DNA from: Planctomycetota bacterium
GTDB taxonomy: Bacteria; Planctomycetota; Phycisphaerae; Phycisphaerales; UBA1924
Assembly (NCBI GenBank): GCA_018968885.1
Contig: JAGWZK010000002.1
Span: forward strand, 248,001 to 312,000
Direction: 5' to 3'
Length of the DNA stretch: 64,000 bases
The position numbers and the translations under genes are program-made. Shown in pieces: positions 17,972 through 28,138 of this stretch (its first letter is position 1; each line of letters starts with the position of its first letter). A model generated the notes under the pieces. It was not told the origin of the DNA, searched no databases, and saw nothing but the letters and a program-made list of their open reading frames with translations.

Positions 17972-20068
17972 ATGGCGCGTTCGCTGTCCGTTGGTCTTAT
18001 CTGTGTTGTCGGTCTTGCCGCCAGCGTTCCCGGTTGCCAGCGCGATGATTCTGCCGATCGCGCCATCAAGACCGCCGCTCGCAGCGTCCAGTCTTCCACC
18101 ATGACCGTCGATCGTGCCGAGCGCCAGACCAAGCTCTCAGCCGGTCTCGATCAGGCCTCCAAAGCCCCCGCCGGCTCCAAGGCCCACGAAAGCGCCGCGG
18201 CCCTCATCTCATCCACTGCCATGCAGGGCAAGTCCATCGTCCCCTCTGGCAGCGCAGGCCTTATCGAGCGCGGTCCCATGTTTGACGGCCGCGGTGCCGA
18301 CATCGAGGCATACAAGCTCGTCGAGTCCGGCGTCTCCAATCGCCTCGCGCTGGTGCGCAGCTCGCTCAACGAATACCTGGATCAGCACGCCGTGGCTGCC
18401 GCCGCCGCAAAGTTCAACCCCGCCGAAGCCGTCGCCGGCATGGACGCGGCTATCGCCAACGTCGAGAAATCCATCGCTGATCGCAAAGCCGCCCAAGCCG
18501 ACCTGAACAAGCAGATCGCCGACAAGCAGTCGCTCGTCACGCAGCAACTCAACAGCGCCAAGAAAGCCGATGACGAGGCAGGTGCTCTCCGCCAGCAGGC
18601 CCTCTCCATGAAAGCGACCGATGCCGTCGCCGTCATCGAGCAAGCCACCGTCGCCAAGCGCAAGGCGGACAAGTTCCGCCTCGATGCCGCCGACATTCAG
18701 CACGGCATCGACGCTCTGAAGGCGCAGCTCCCAGAACTCAATCTGCTCGTTGATCAATTCAACTCGCAGAAGAAATCCCTGGAAGCCAGCAAGGCCGACC
18801 TCTTGGCCAAGCAAGCCAGCAATTCTGCCACCGTCACCACCAGCCGCGCCGCCGCCGACAAAGCCGCGGCATCCATCGAACGCCAGATGGGTGAGATTCG
18901 CACGCTGCGTGCTGATCGCTTCACCAAGACCACCGACGAAGCCATCGCCAATCTCAAATCCTCCCTCGCCAGCGCACAAAAGGCCAACACCGATTCCCCC
19001 GGCCAGGCCAAGCTCGCCGTCGGCACCATTCAGCAATCCATCGGCGATGTGCACTGGTCGCGCGCAATCGAGGCCTCGATGTATCTGGGCACGCTCGATG
19101 CTCTCTCCAAGGCCGAGCCCGCCCTCGCCAACAAAGATGCCTTCGCCAGCGAGGCCCAGAACGTCGCCAAGCAGGAGAAAGAAGCCCTTGACGCGGCAAA
19201 GGCTGCCTACGAGGCCTCTCGCGATGCCTTCAAGTCTGTCCCCGTCAAGGGCCCCGGCGCTTCAGACATCAAGGAACGCCTGCAGAAGCTCAGCGACCGC
19301 ATCGGTCTCATCGCCGGTGTCGTTGGTGGCGAATCACTCGACTCGCTCGGTGATATGACCATCCGCAGCCGCGTGACTCCGCCTGCTCCCAAGGCATCGG
19401 ATGCGCCGGCTCCAACCAACACTCCCGCTCCTTCCTCCGCGCCCGCAGCGGCAGCCGACATTGCGGTGCCCGCTGACCTCCTTGCCGCCATGGACACCTG
19501 GCTCAAGGCCAGCAAGGACGGCGACACCGCCGCGCTGATGGGCATGCTCAAAGCCAACAACGATGCAGAGAAGAAAGCCATCGAGGGCATCTTCAATATG
19601 CAGGGCACGATGATCAAGCTCGATGCTACATGCCAGAAGAAATTCAACGCCAAGTTCAGCGAAGCCCTCGCCAAGTCCCCCATGGCGCAGGCAGCTACAG
19701 GCCTCGACAGCTCCAAGTACAACAACCTCACCGCCAAAGACCTCAACATCAAGATGGCCACCCCCGACATGGGCTCATTCTCTCTCCCCGGCGTGCCCAT
19801 GCCTCTCTCAGCCGTCAAAGACGGCGGCGACTGGAAAATCTCTTTCGGCGCCATGGGCGCGATGCTAACTCAGGGCCCCGCCGCTCAGATGATGGGTGCC
19901 ATGGGCACCGTCATGAACGACCTCTTAAAGGGCGTCGAAGATGGTTCAATTCCTGACATGCAGACCTTGGCCGCTCAATTCCAGCAGAAAATGATTGGTG
20001 CGATGGGCATGGGTGGTGGGAATCGCGGCCCCGGTCGCGGCCGTGCCCCCGAAGACCCCACCAAGTAA
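17972..20068 (+). CDS. Large coiled-coil lipoprotein
   Basis: A 698-residue protein that starts with a lipoprotein signal peptide (SVGLICVVGLAASVPGC, lipobox Cys near residue 21). Residues 90-450 are almost entirely helical and rich in Ala, Lys, Glu and Gln, with heptad-like spacing ('ADLNKQIADKQSLVTQQLNSAKKADDEAGALRQQAL'), so a long coiled coil is expected. A Pro/Ala linker follows (about 475-505), then a small domain of about 120 residues ('MDTWLKASKDGDTAALMGMLKANND...FSLPGVPMPLSAVKDGGDWKISFG') that resembles SnoaL/NTF2-like regulatory domains. The end is Gly/Arg-rich. Family not recognised; a membrane-anchored envelope spacer or scaffold is a guess. The ATG at 17972 is chosen because it opens the lipoprotein signal. 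Confidence 0.75.
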   Translation: MARSLSVGLICVVGLAASVPGCQRDDSADRAIKTAARSVQSSTMTVDRAERQTKLSAGLDQASKAPAGSKAHESAAALISSTAMQGKSIVPSGSAGLIERGPMFDGRGADIEAYKLVESGVSNRLALVRSSLNEYLDQHAVAAAAAKFNPAEAVAGMDAAIANVEKSIADRKAAQADLNKQIADKQSLVTQQLNSAKKADDEAGALRQQALSMKATDAVAVIEQATVAKRKADKFRLDAADIQHGIDALKAQLPELNLLVDQFNSQKKSLEASKADLLAKQASNSATVTTSRAAADKAAASIERQMGEIRTLRADRFTKTTDEAIANLKSSLASAQKANTDSPGQAKLAVGTIQQSIGDVHWSRAIEASMYLGTLDALSKAEPALANKDAFASEAQNVAKQEKEALDAAKAAYEASRDAFKSVPVKGPGASDIKERLQKLSDRIGLIAGVVGGESLDSLGDMTIRSRVTPPAPKASDAPAPTNTPAPSSAPAAAADIAVPADLLAAMDTWLKASKDGDTAALMGMLKANNDAEKKAIEGIFNMQGTMIKLDATCQKKFNAKFSEALAKSPMAQAATGLDSSKYNNLTAKDLNIKMATPDMGSFSLPGVPMPLSAVKDGGDWKISFGAMGAMLTQGPAAQMMGAMGTVMNDLLKGVEDGSIPDMQTLAAQFQQKMIGAMGMGGGNRGPGRGRAPEDPTK

Positions 20069-20094
20069 CCCAGTTCAACATTCAAGATCACCCC

Positions 20095-20120
20095 AAGCCC
20101 CACCTTCGCGTGGGGCTTTT
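20095..20120 (+). terminator. Rho-independent terminator after the coiled-coil lipoprotein gene
   Basis: AAGCCCCAC (20095-20103) pairs perfectly with GTGGGGCTT (20110-20118) over a six-base CTTCGC loop, with a short T-run at 20117-20120. It stands 27 bp past the stop codon. Confidence 0.9.
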
Positions 20121-20253
20121 CATGCTCATCGCAACAACACCCCACTTGACGATCTAATCAAGCCAGAAGCTCGAAAATGATGTTGGCAGACACTCATCAC
20201 TTTGGTAGCATGAATCCGAGTTCGGGCATCCACCCACTCCAGAGAGATACACC

Positions 20254-21303
20254 ATGACACGAACAATCAGAACCGCAACCCTGCTGGCATTGACCGCACT
20301 GACTTCAACAGCTCCCGCGTTCTACGACGTCTATCCGGATCGTGTCTCATTGCTTCGCGGCGTTCGCGGCGACGCGTTCAGTCACACCTACCGGTCATTC
20401 ACGGGCCAGTACTCCTCCTCCCCATACTCGCGAACACTGAACGGCTGGAATGTCGACGTCACGACCCCGATTGGCGGCACGACCGCACTCTTCCTTACAA
20501 ACAACGGAATTGGTGCCGCTTCATCGCTGACTTCTACATTCATCAGCACAGGACCTCGTTTGGCAACCGCAGCCGCGATGAAGGTCTTTGTCTTGAACAT
20601 CCAGTAGAACCCGATCGCCGGCACAGTGACTGTCTCCACCGATACCAACGGCGATTATTACACCTTGAATGTACCGATTGAAGGCACATACCTTGCCTTC
20701 ACGACCCGAACCGCATTTTCTCAGCTCACCGTCAACGCGGATTCCGGATTTGAGTGTGTGGACGATGTCGTCATCGGTGATGCCGTCAATATGCCCGATG
20801 CCGATCACTGCGTCGCCGCACCGTTGATGAATTACACTCCCGGCTTCACGATCCCCCATCCCTTCTCAACCATCCACACGGGGGCCGATCTCATCAACTG
20901 GTTTCCTCCGGGCAATCCCAATTTTCCCGCGAATCGCGATATCTGGTACCGCTGGATCGCTCCAGAGACCGGCACAGTGGTCTTCTCAACCGTCGATCCC
21001 ACCACAACCTTCGACACTGTCCTCGCCGTCTATGACAACACTTTTGGGTCATGCCCCTTCTCCAATCAGAATCCCGTGGCATTCAACGATGATGCCGTCG
21101 GTCTGAGGTCGAGCATCACCATGCGAGTCGGCTCTGGTTCTCTCTTCTACGTCCGCCTCGGCGGATACAACGGCGCAACCGGCTCAGGCACGCTCAACCT
21201 CAGCTTCGTCGCAGATTGCCCCGCGGATGTCAACCACGATCAAGTGGTGGACTTCTTTGACTATCTCGACTTTGTCTCTGCCTTTTCCGTTCCTTGTCCG
21301 TGA
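20254..21303 (+). pseudogene. Exported dockerin-tailed protein interrupted by an in-frame TAG
   Basis: A single reading frame of 349 codons broken once, by TAG at 20605-20607. The first 117 residues begin with a signal peptide (ending TSTAPAF) and a beta-sandwich start ('YPDRVSLLRGVRGDAFSHTYRSF'). After the stop the same frame goes on with NPIAGTVTVSTDTNGDYYTL, which completes a domain common in exported planctomycetal proteins. Then comes a bacterial pre-peptidase-like domain ('NRDIWYRWIAPETGTVVFSTVDPTTTFDTVLAVYD') and one dockerin repeat, VNHDQVVDFFDYLDF, ending VPCP instead of the usual GC. Both halves have normal codon use. Either a nonsense mutation, a sequencing error or stop readthrough. 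If the stop is real, the exported product is only a 117-residue fragment. Confidence 0.78.
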
Positions 21304-21482
21304 GACCACGCAAGAGCACTCAACGCCGCGCCGCTAAATCGCCGCCCAGGATCACACGCGCAAACTCAGCAGGAATCTGCTGACGTGCGCTTCCGTGACA
21401 ACTCGCTCCGATTCATGCCACACTCCGGGCATGTCACGCCCGGCACTCCCACAAGGGAGTATCCGCACCCGCCGCACATCAG
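21304..21482. other. Non-coding spacer between convergent genes
   Basis: 179 bp between the ends of the plus-strand dockerin gene and the minus-strand membrane gene. Nothing convincing is seen in it apart from a weak GGGCATGTCACGCCCGG inverted repeat near 21427-21443. Confidence 0.4.
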
Positions 21483-22250
21483 CTATCCTCGATACTTCAC
21501 CACGCCACGGCTCACCAGCACCCGCTCCCCCATCACCGTCATGCACGCCGCGGCAGCCAGCAAGACAATCTCCGCCCCGGCCATGTACCCCAGATTCAGC
21601 ATCCACACTCCTATCCCATCCCCGAGAAATGGACCATTTCTTCCCACCACCATCACACCCACGAATGAAACCTGCCCTCCCAACATCTGCCCAAGCTTCA
21701 AAAACACGCTGTGCCGCAGCCACGCATCCAAGTCCAACAGTTGCATCAGCCACAACGTCGCGCCAGCCGCGCTCGCGCTCCACACCCCCGCCCGTAAAAG
21801 CACACCACCAGCAGGCGTGAACCACTTGCGCCCTGACGATGTCGCATCAACTGCCACTGGCCCGGTGCCACACCCTGCGCACATTCCTTTGTCATTCCAC
21901 TTGCCGCCGCCGCAACTGCCGCAAAGCGTTCGATTCCACTCACCGCTCCGCCGTTCCCACAGATACAGCACCACCAGCAGCAACGGCGCGGTCACGATCA
22001 GATGGCACACTAGGTTTGCCACCTCGCGCAGCCAAATCGGCTCACGCCAGTAGTTGTACCCCGCGATCTGCCCGCCCAGCCCTTTGGTCTTGTCCATCCA
22101 CCCTGCCTGCTCCAGCGACCAGTATAAAAACGCTCGAACGTAATACTGCGCCCAACCCAGCCGCGTCGTCACCCACGCAACAATCAACCCCACCGCAGCG
22201 CCGCGGCAGAGCCACATGGTCCAACACGCTGGTGCCGCAGCGGTCTTCAC
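21483..22250 (-). CDS. Membrane protein with an internal zinc-ribbon-like motif
   Basis: A 255-residue protein with about five hydrophobic segments: near residues 12-30, 75-100, 150-175, 185-205 and 220-245. Between segments 2 and 3, a soluble loop holds C-GS-C-GGGKWNDKGM-C-AG-C, a four-cysteine zinc-ribbon pattern (CxxC...CxxC). No family is recognised. The ATG overlaps the stop of the DUF6614 gene by four bases (ATGA), so the pair is an operon with translational coupling. Function unknown. Confidence 0.7.
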   Translation of the reverse strand: MKTAAAPACWTMWLCRGAAVGLIVAWVTTRLGWAQYYVRAFLYWSLEQAGWMDKTKGLGGQIAGYNYWREPIWLREVANLVCHLIVTAPLLLVVLYLWERRSGEWNRTLCGSCGGGKWNDKGMCAGCGTGPVAVDATSSGRKWFTPAGGVLLRAGVWSASAAGATLWLMQLLDLDAWLRHSVFLKLGQMLGGQVSFVGVMVVGRNGPFLGDGIGVWMLNLGYMAGAEIVLLAAAACMTVMGERVLVSRGVVKYRG

Positions 22251-22582
22251 ACCACCCGCTCCGGATCCGGAAAGTCCCGTGTCAATCCACTCACAAAATC
22301 CGTCACCATCGCGTACACCGGCGCGTGCAATCGCTCCACCTCACCCGTCCGCGTCGCCACCAGCGAAAATGCCGCATCCAGTTGCGCTAGGTCTTTGCAC
22401 CACACGCACACGTTGAATTCACCCAATCCCGCCGGGCCAAAGCCAAACTTCCGCCGCGTCAATCGCCACCCCTCGATCTTCCCCTGATCCTTCAGGTGAT
22501 CCAGATACGCCTTGACGTGTCCGGCCCACTCCACATCCCGCCGCGAATCCTTCAGGTTCACCCACATGTTGTAGTAGTTCAT
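22247..22582 (-). CDS. DUF6614 family protein
   Basis: A 111-residue soluble protein whose whole length fits the small conserved family annotated as DUF6614: 'MNYYNMWVNLKDSRRDVEWAGHVKAYLDHLKDQGKIEG', then 'WRLTRRKFGFGPAGLGEF' and 'DLAQLDAAF'. The fold is probably a ferredoxin-like dimeric alpha-beta barrel; the function is unknown. It is the first gene of a two-gene minus-strand unit with the zinc-ribbon membrane protein and is divergent from the efflux operon. Confidence 0.72.
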   Translation of the reverse strand: MNYYNMWVNLKDSRRDVEWAGHVKAYLDHLKDQGKIEGWRLTRRKFGFGPAGLGEFNVCVWCKDLAQLDAAFSLVATRTGEVERLHAPVYAMVTDFVSGLTRDFPDPERVV

Positions 22583-22643
22583 GACCAGATCATTGCGGTT
22601 CGAAGCGCCCCGTGCGTAACAGCCGATCTCTTCCCTCCACGCT

Positions 22644-22668
22644 GTTGATACACAGTCTCATTATCAAC
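22644..22668. promoter_or_regulatory. Inverted repeat in the divergent control region
   Basis: GTTGATA (22644-22650) and TATCAAC (22662-22668) are perfect seven-base arms separated by 11 bp, so the half-sites lie 18 bp apart centre to centre, close to two helical turns. The site stands 62 bp before the DUF6614 start and 146 bp before the efflux operon start. This geometry suits a dimeric repressor or activator. The regulator is unknown. Confidence 0.45.
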
Positions 22669-22813
22669 ACGAGTCACGTTCTGCGACACCCGGCCTTGCT
22701 TCTTGGTATTCAAACGACCTGATTCGACCCGGGCTGAAATCCTCCCGCCCAATTTCCGAACTATCCTCGCTAACCCGTCTCTGTGTCCACGCTCCAGCAC
22801 CGAGGTTCTCACC

Positions 22814-24121
22814 GTGTGGAAATGGCTTCTCGGCATCGGCATCATCCTCTTCCTCTCCTGCGCCGGAGGGGCCTTCTGGGCCTACGACACTGGCAAAATC
22901 CAACAACTGCGCGAAAAGTTCGATCCCTCGGCCAAGGTCACCGAGGTCCGCACCGAACCCACCATCAAGGGTGATCTGGTCCGCACCGTCTCTGCCCCAG
23001 GCCAGATCGAACCCGACATCAAAGTCCAGATCTCCAGCCAGGTCTCCGCCCGCATCACCGAACTCCCTTTCAAGGGTGGCGAACTCGTCAAAAAAGGCAC
23101 CCTCGTCGTCCGCATGGATGACCGCGACCTCAAAGCCGCACTCGATCAATCCCGTGCTGATCTCACCGGCGAGCAGGCCCGCCTCGATGGTGCCAAGGCC
23201 ACCCTCGCCAACGCCGCCATTGATCTGGGCCGCAAGCGCGAGCTCTTCAGCACCAACGATGTCGCCAAAATGGTCTTGGATCAGGCCGAGGCGGATTTCC
23301 TTCGCGCCCAGGCCAACGTCAAGAGCAGCGAGGCAGGCATCGAAGCCGCTCAGGCCCGCATCCGCCGCGCCGAGCGTGACCTCGAGAACTGCACCGTTTA
23401 CGCCCCCTTTGATGGCACCGTCACCAAGGTCTCAGCCGAAGTGGGCGAACTCGTCCTCGTCGGCACCATGAACAACGCCGCCAGCGTCATCATGGAAATC
23501 GCCGACCTTTCCAACATGCTCATGAAAGCCCGCGTCGATGAGAGCAACATCTCTCCCATCGAACTCGGTCAGACTGCAAAGATCTTCATCAACGCCTTCC
23601 CCAATCGCGAGTTTGCCGGCACCGTCCGACGCATCATCCCGCAACGCCAGGTCGAGCGCGATGGAACCGCCTTCTTCGAGGTCGAGATCGCCGTCACCAT
23701 CCCCGAGGGCGTCGCCCTCAAGCAAGGCCTCACCTCCAACGCCGACATCGCCGTGCAAACCCTCAAAGACGTCATCAAGGTCCCCAGCCAGGCCATCGTC
23801 GATCGCGCCATCGATGAACTCCCCAGGGCCGTCGTCGATGGTTCACCACACATCGATCGTGCCAAGAAGTTCGCCCGCGTCGTCTACATGCTCGATGGCG
23901 GCAAGGTCAAGAGCGTCCCCGTCGCTGTCGGCGCCAGCGACCTCACTACCACCGTCATCCTCGCTGGGCTCACCGATCAGGACAACGTCATCACCGGCCC
24001 CGCCAAGGTTCTCATCGCCATCAAAGACGGCCAGACTGCCAAAATCATGAGCGATAAGAAACCCGCCGATGGCTCCAAACCCAAAGCCGAAACCGAACCA
24101 GACGCACCCGGCCAGAACTAA
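22814..24121 (+). CDS. Periplasmic adaptor subunit of a tripartite efflux pump (MacA/HlyD type)
   Basis: A 435-residue membrane-fusion protein. One N-terminal transmembrane helix (WLLGIGIILFLSCAGGAFWAY) is followed by a split barrel-sandwich/lipoyl domain ('VSAPGQIEPDIKVQISSQVSARITELPFKGGELVKKGTLVVRMDD' ... 'YAPFDGTVTKVSAEVGELV'), a coiled-coil hairpin of about 110 residues between these halves, a beta-barrel and a membrane-proximal domain. The GTG at 22814 was chosen as start because GAGG lies eight bases before it and because it starts directly at the membrane helix. It is the first gene of a four-gene operon with an ABC ATPase, permease and TolC-like channel, so it links the inner-membrane ABC transporter to the outer-membrane duct. 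Confidence 0.88.
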   Translation: MWKWLLGIGIILFLSCAGGAFWAYDTGKIQQLREKFDPSAKVTEVRTEPTIKGDLVRTVSAPGQIEPDIKVQISSQVSARITELPFKGGELVKKGTLVVRMDDRDLKAALDQSRADLTGEQARLDGAKATLANAAIDLGRKRELFSTNDVAKMVLDQAEADFLRAQANVKSSEAGIEAAQARIRRAERDLENCTVYAPFDGTVTKVSAEVGELVLVGTMNNAASVIMEIADLSNMLMKARVDESNISPIELGQTAKIFINAFPNREFAGTVRRIIPQRQVERDGTAFFEVEIAVTIPEGVALKQGLTSNADIAVQTLKDVIKVPSQAIVDRAIDELPRAVVDGSPHIDRAKKFARVVYMLDGGKVKSVPVAVGASDLTTTVILAGLTDQDNVITGPAKVLIAIKDGQTAKIMSDKKPADGSKPKAETEPDAPGQN

Positions 24122-24160
24122 CCAACTCCACGCTGGCCCAAGCTCCCTCACGCTTCACAC

Positions 24161-24993
<833 letters not shown>

Positions 24994-24997
<4 letters not shown>

Positions 24998-26232
24998 TCA
25001 TCATCCGCCTCCTCCTCCAAACCGTCGTCCTCGCCCTCGGCCAGATCTGGGTGAACAAGATGCGCTCCGCGCTCACCACCCTGGGCATCATCATCGCCGT
25101 CGGCTCCATCATCATCACCGTCGCCGCCGTCGATGGTCTCAAAAGCTCCGTCCTCAAGCAATTCACCTCCATCGGTGCCAATCGCGTCTGGGTCTTTCCG
25201 CGCATGCCCCGCGAAGCACCCGGACGCTACACCTGGCGCAAGATCCGCATGGTCCCCCGCGAGGCCGATGGCATGCTCGCCGCATGCCCCTCCCTGCAAG
25301 CCCTCACACCCGTCCTCGGCTTCGGTGCTGAGGTCCAGTTCGGCGATCGTGTGGAAAAAACCGTGCAGATTCAGGGCGTCCGCCCTGCTTGGCACGACAT
25401 CGAGAATCGCCTCGTCACCCAGGGCCGCCAACTCTCTTCCATAGACGAAGAGGAGCGCCGTCAGGTCTGCTACGTCAACGACAAGGCCATCGCCGAACTC
25501 CGCATGGATACCAATCCCGTCGGCACCTACATCCTCGTCGACAAGCGCCGCTTTCTCATCGTCGGCGTCGTAGAGACCAAGGCCGTCTCTCCCATGTTCG
25601 GTGGCGGCGAGGCCCAGACCGAAGTCTTCATCCCCTTCGAGACCGCCCGCACCATGCGCATCGATCAAGGCCTCTACATCATGGCCACCACCAAACAACC
25701 AGAGCTCTACGAAGACGCCAAGGCCGAGATTCGTGCCTACATGCGTCGCATGCGCGAACTCGCTCCCGGCGATCCCGACAGCTTCGGCGTCGAGGCCATC
25801 GAGCAGTACGTCGAGCAGTTCAAGAAAATCGGCGCCTTCTTCACCATCATCGCCGGAGCCCTCGTCAGCATCTCTCTCCTCGTCGGCGGCATCGGCATCA
25901 TGAACATCATGCTCGTCTCCGTCAGCGAGCGCACCCGCGAAATCGGCCTCCGTAAAGCCGTGGGCGCCCGCCCCGAAGTCATCCTCACCCAGTTCCTTGT
26001 CGAGGCCGTCGTCCTCTGTATCACTGGCGGCATCATCGGCCTCCTCTTCTCGTACACCATCGTCTACGGCATCAAGTTCATCCCCAACTCACCACTCGAG
26101 GATGTCAACGTCCCCTTCTGGGCCGTCATCCTCTCCCTCGCCTTCTGCGCTGGCACCGGCCTCATCTTCGGCATGGGCCCCGCGATGAAGGCCTCACGTC
26201 TGGACCCCATCGAGGCACTGCGTCACGAATGA
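24994..26232 (+). CDS. ABC transporter permease, MacB/FtsX family
   Basis: A 412-residue permease with the MacB plan: one N-terminal membrane helix (residues 10-45, 'NKMRSALTTLGIIIAVGSIIITVAA'), a large periplasmic domain of about 220 residues, then three helices from residue 285 on ('IIAGALVSISLLVGGIGIMNIMLVSVSERTREIGLRKAVGA' and the final 'LIFGMGPAMKASRLDPIEALRHE'). These last residues are the conserved end of the family. It would act as a mechanotransmitter, using ATP hydrolysis to drive export of periplasmic substrates through the TolC-like duct. Substrate unknown; macrolides, peptides and lipids are possibilities. Confidence 0.92.
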
Positions 26233-28028
26233 CAAACCGCTCTTCTCAGTCTGTCTTTGGTGGCACCGGTCTCCGGACCGGTGTGCCTTTGTCTTCTTTT
26301 CTTCCTCTCTCCTCTCTCCTGCTCTGCTCTCTTCTTCTCTCGGGCTGCGCCCAGAATCACCCCTTCTTCGACGATTCGCCACGCCACACCAAAGTCTCCA
26401 CCGAGCGTCTCCGCGCTGTCGAAAAGCTCTCCCTCGATCGCTACCGCAAACCCACGGACACCGCCGCCGCCACCATCGACACCGCCGCCCTCAAAGCCAA
26501 GTTCGATGCCCTCACCACCTACGACGTCACCCTCGAAACAGCCCGCGCCAGCGTCCTCGAGCACAACCTCGATCTCAAAGTCGCCTTCATGAATCCCACC
26601 ATCGCGGCACAATCCGTCCGCGAAGAAGAATCCCGCTTCGAAGCCATATTCACCACCCGCGCCACCTACAACAGCAGCGATCAACCCACCGCCTCCCAGC
26701 TCAACAGCGCCCAATCCACCAACCTCTCCATCACCCCTGGCATCTCCAAACCCCTCGAAACTGGTGGCAACGTTTCCGCACGCCTCCCCTTTGGCCGCAG
26801 TACCAGCGACAACTCCTTCAGCACCCTCAACCCCGCCTACTCCGCTGATCTGGAACTCTCCTACTCACAGCCACTCCTCCGCAACGCTGGACGCCGCAAC
26901 GCCACCGCCGGCATCCGCATCGCCAAATACAACCAGCAAGTCTCCGAATCTCAGGCCAAGCTCGAAGCCATCCGCCAGCTCGCCGCCATCGATCGCGCCT
27001 ACTGGCGTCTCTATCGCGCCCAGCGCGAACTCGATGTCGCCATGCAGCAACAGCAACTGGCGCAAACCCAACTCGATTCCGCCAAGCGTCAGGTCAAATC
27101 CGGCGCCGCCGCCGAAATCGAGGTCATCCGCGCTGAAGCCGGTGTCGCCAGCCGCGTCGAATCCATCATCGTCGCTCAGAACTCTCTGCAAACCCAGCAG
27201 CGCGAGTTCAAGCGCGTCATGAATACCCCCGGTCTCACCGTCGATACACAGACTCGCCTCGTCCTCAAATCCGAGCCCGACCCCGTCGAATATCTCTTCG
27301 AGCGCAACGAACTCCTCGATAAGGCCCTCGCCACCCGCATGGAGATGCTCGAACTCGAGCTCCGCCTCGCCGCCGATGTCGCCACCATCAATCTCGAAAA
27401 GAACCGCGCTCTTCCCCTCCTCACCCTCGACTACACCTACCGCATCAACGGTCTCGGCGGCAGCACACAAGACGCCTTCCACACACTGGAACGCAACAAG
27501 TTCGAGGATTGGCAACTCGGTCTGAATCTCGAAGTGCCTCTGGGCAACGAAGCCGCCAAGAGCCGCGTCCGCCGCGCCATCCTCAGCCGTCTCCAACGCC
27601 TCGCCACCAAAGAAGCCCGCGAACTCGCCATCCGCCAGGAAGTCCTCAACGCCATCGATGAACTCGATAGTGGCTGGCAGCGCATCTTCGCCGCCCGCAC
27701 CGCCACCGCCCTCAACACCCGCACCCTGCAGGCCGAGCAGCGCCAATTCAACGTCGGCCAATCCACCAGCACCAACGTCCTCGATGCCGCGACGCGCCTC
27801 GCCGAAAGCCAGCTCGCCGAGATCCGCGCCATCACCGATTACCAGGTCGCCCAGGTCGATCTCGCCTTCGCCACCGGCACACTCCTCGGAGCCGCAAAAG
27901 TGGAGTGGCAGGCCGCCCCCGAGCCCGCACCCGACATCACCGCCAAACCCATCCCCGAAAAACTCCCCGAGTCGATACTCGTTGCTCCATCTGCCACAAC
28001 CGTTCCCTCCGCGGCTGCCACAAAGTAA
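26229..28028 (+). CDS. TolC-family outer-membrane efflux lipoprotein
   Basis: A 599-residue outer-membrane factor. The signal peptide ends in a lipobox (LLLSGC, Cys 40 from the first ATG). Two TolC repeats follow, with helical segments like 'LEAIRQLAAIDRAYWRLYRAQRELDVAMQQQQLAQTQLDSAKRQVKSGAAAEIEVIRAEA' and 'AEQRQFNVGQSTSTNVLDAATRLAESQLAEIRAITDYQVAQVDLAFATGTLL'. The ATG start overlaps the permease stop (ATGA). The 39-residue leader is long because the first 18 codons contain a palindromic repeat (26259-26287). A GTG at 26283 would give a normal 22-residue lipoprotein signal just after it. Which start is used cannot be settled from sequence. Confidence 0.88.
   Translation: MTNRSSQSVFGGTGLRTGVPLSSFLPLSSLLLCSLLLSGCAQNHPFFDDSPRHTKVSTERLRAVEKLSLDRYRKPTDTAAATIDTAALKAKFDALTTYDVTLETARASVLEHNLDLKVAFMNPTIAAQSVREEESRFEAIFTTRATYNSSDQPTASQLNSAQSTNLSITPGISKPLETGGNVSARLPFGRSTSDNSFSTLNPAYSADLELSYSQPLLRNAGRRNATAGIRIAKYNQQVSESQAKLEAIRQLAAIDRAYWRLYRAQRELDVAMQQQQLAQTQLDSAKRQVKSGAAAEIEVIRAEAGVASRVESIIVAQNSLQTQQREFKRVMNTPGLTVDTQTRLVLKSEPDPVEYLFERNELLDKALATRMEMLELELRLAADVATINLEKNRALPLLTLDYTYRINGLGGSTQDAFHTLERNKFEDWQLGLNLEVPLGNEAAKSRVRRAILSRLQRLATKEARELAIRQEVLNAIDELDSGWQRIFAARTATALNTRTLQAEQRQFNVGQSTSTNVLDAATRLAESQLAEIRAITDYQVAQVDLAFATGTLLGAAKVEWQAAPEPAPDITAKPIPEKLPESILVAPSATTVPSAAATK
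26259..26287. repeat. Palindromic GTGGCAC-type element inside the TolC leader
   Basis: CACCGGTC and GACCGGTG are eight-base perfect arms around a TCCG loop, preceded by GGTGG. It belongs to the same group as the elements at 32157 and 37949 but lies within the coding region of the TolC signal peptide. Confidence 0.6.
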
Positions 28029-28086
28029 ATCAATGACGCATCGCGTAGGTCGCATCGATTCTCTGTGACCCACTTGCACGCTCGTC

Positions 28087-28119
28087 CCTAGTGCCGAGTG
28101 CCTAGTGGCTAGTGCCTTG
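28087..28119. repeat. Short tandem repeat spacer (AGTGCC units)
   Basis: Four degenerate units with period 7-9: TAGTGCCGAG, TGCCTAGTGG, CTAGTGCC. It lies immediately before the gltX start. Units of related sequence occur at 37976-38003 and 46003-46040. Confidence 0.6.
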
Positions 28120-28138
28120 CTTTCCTACCCTCACGCCA

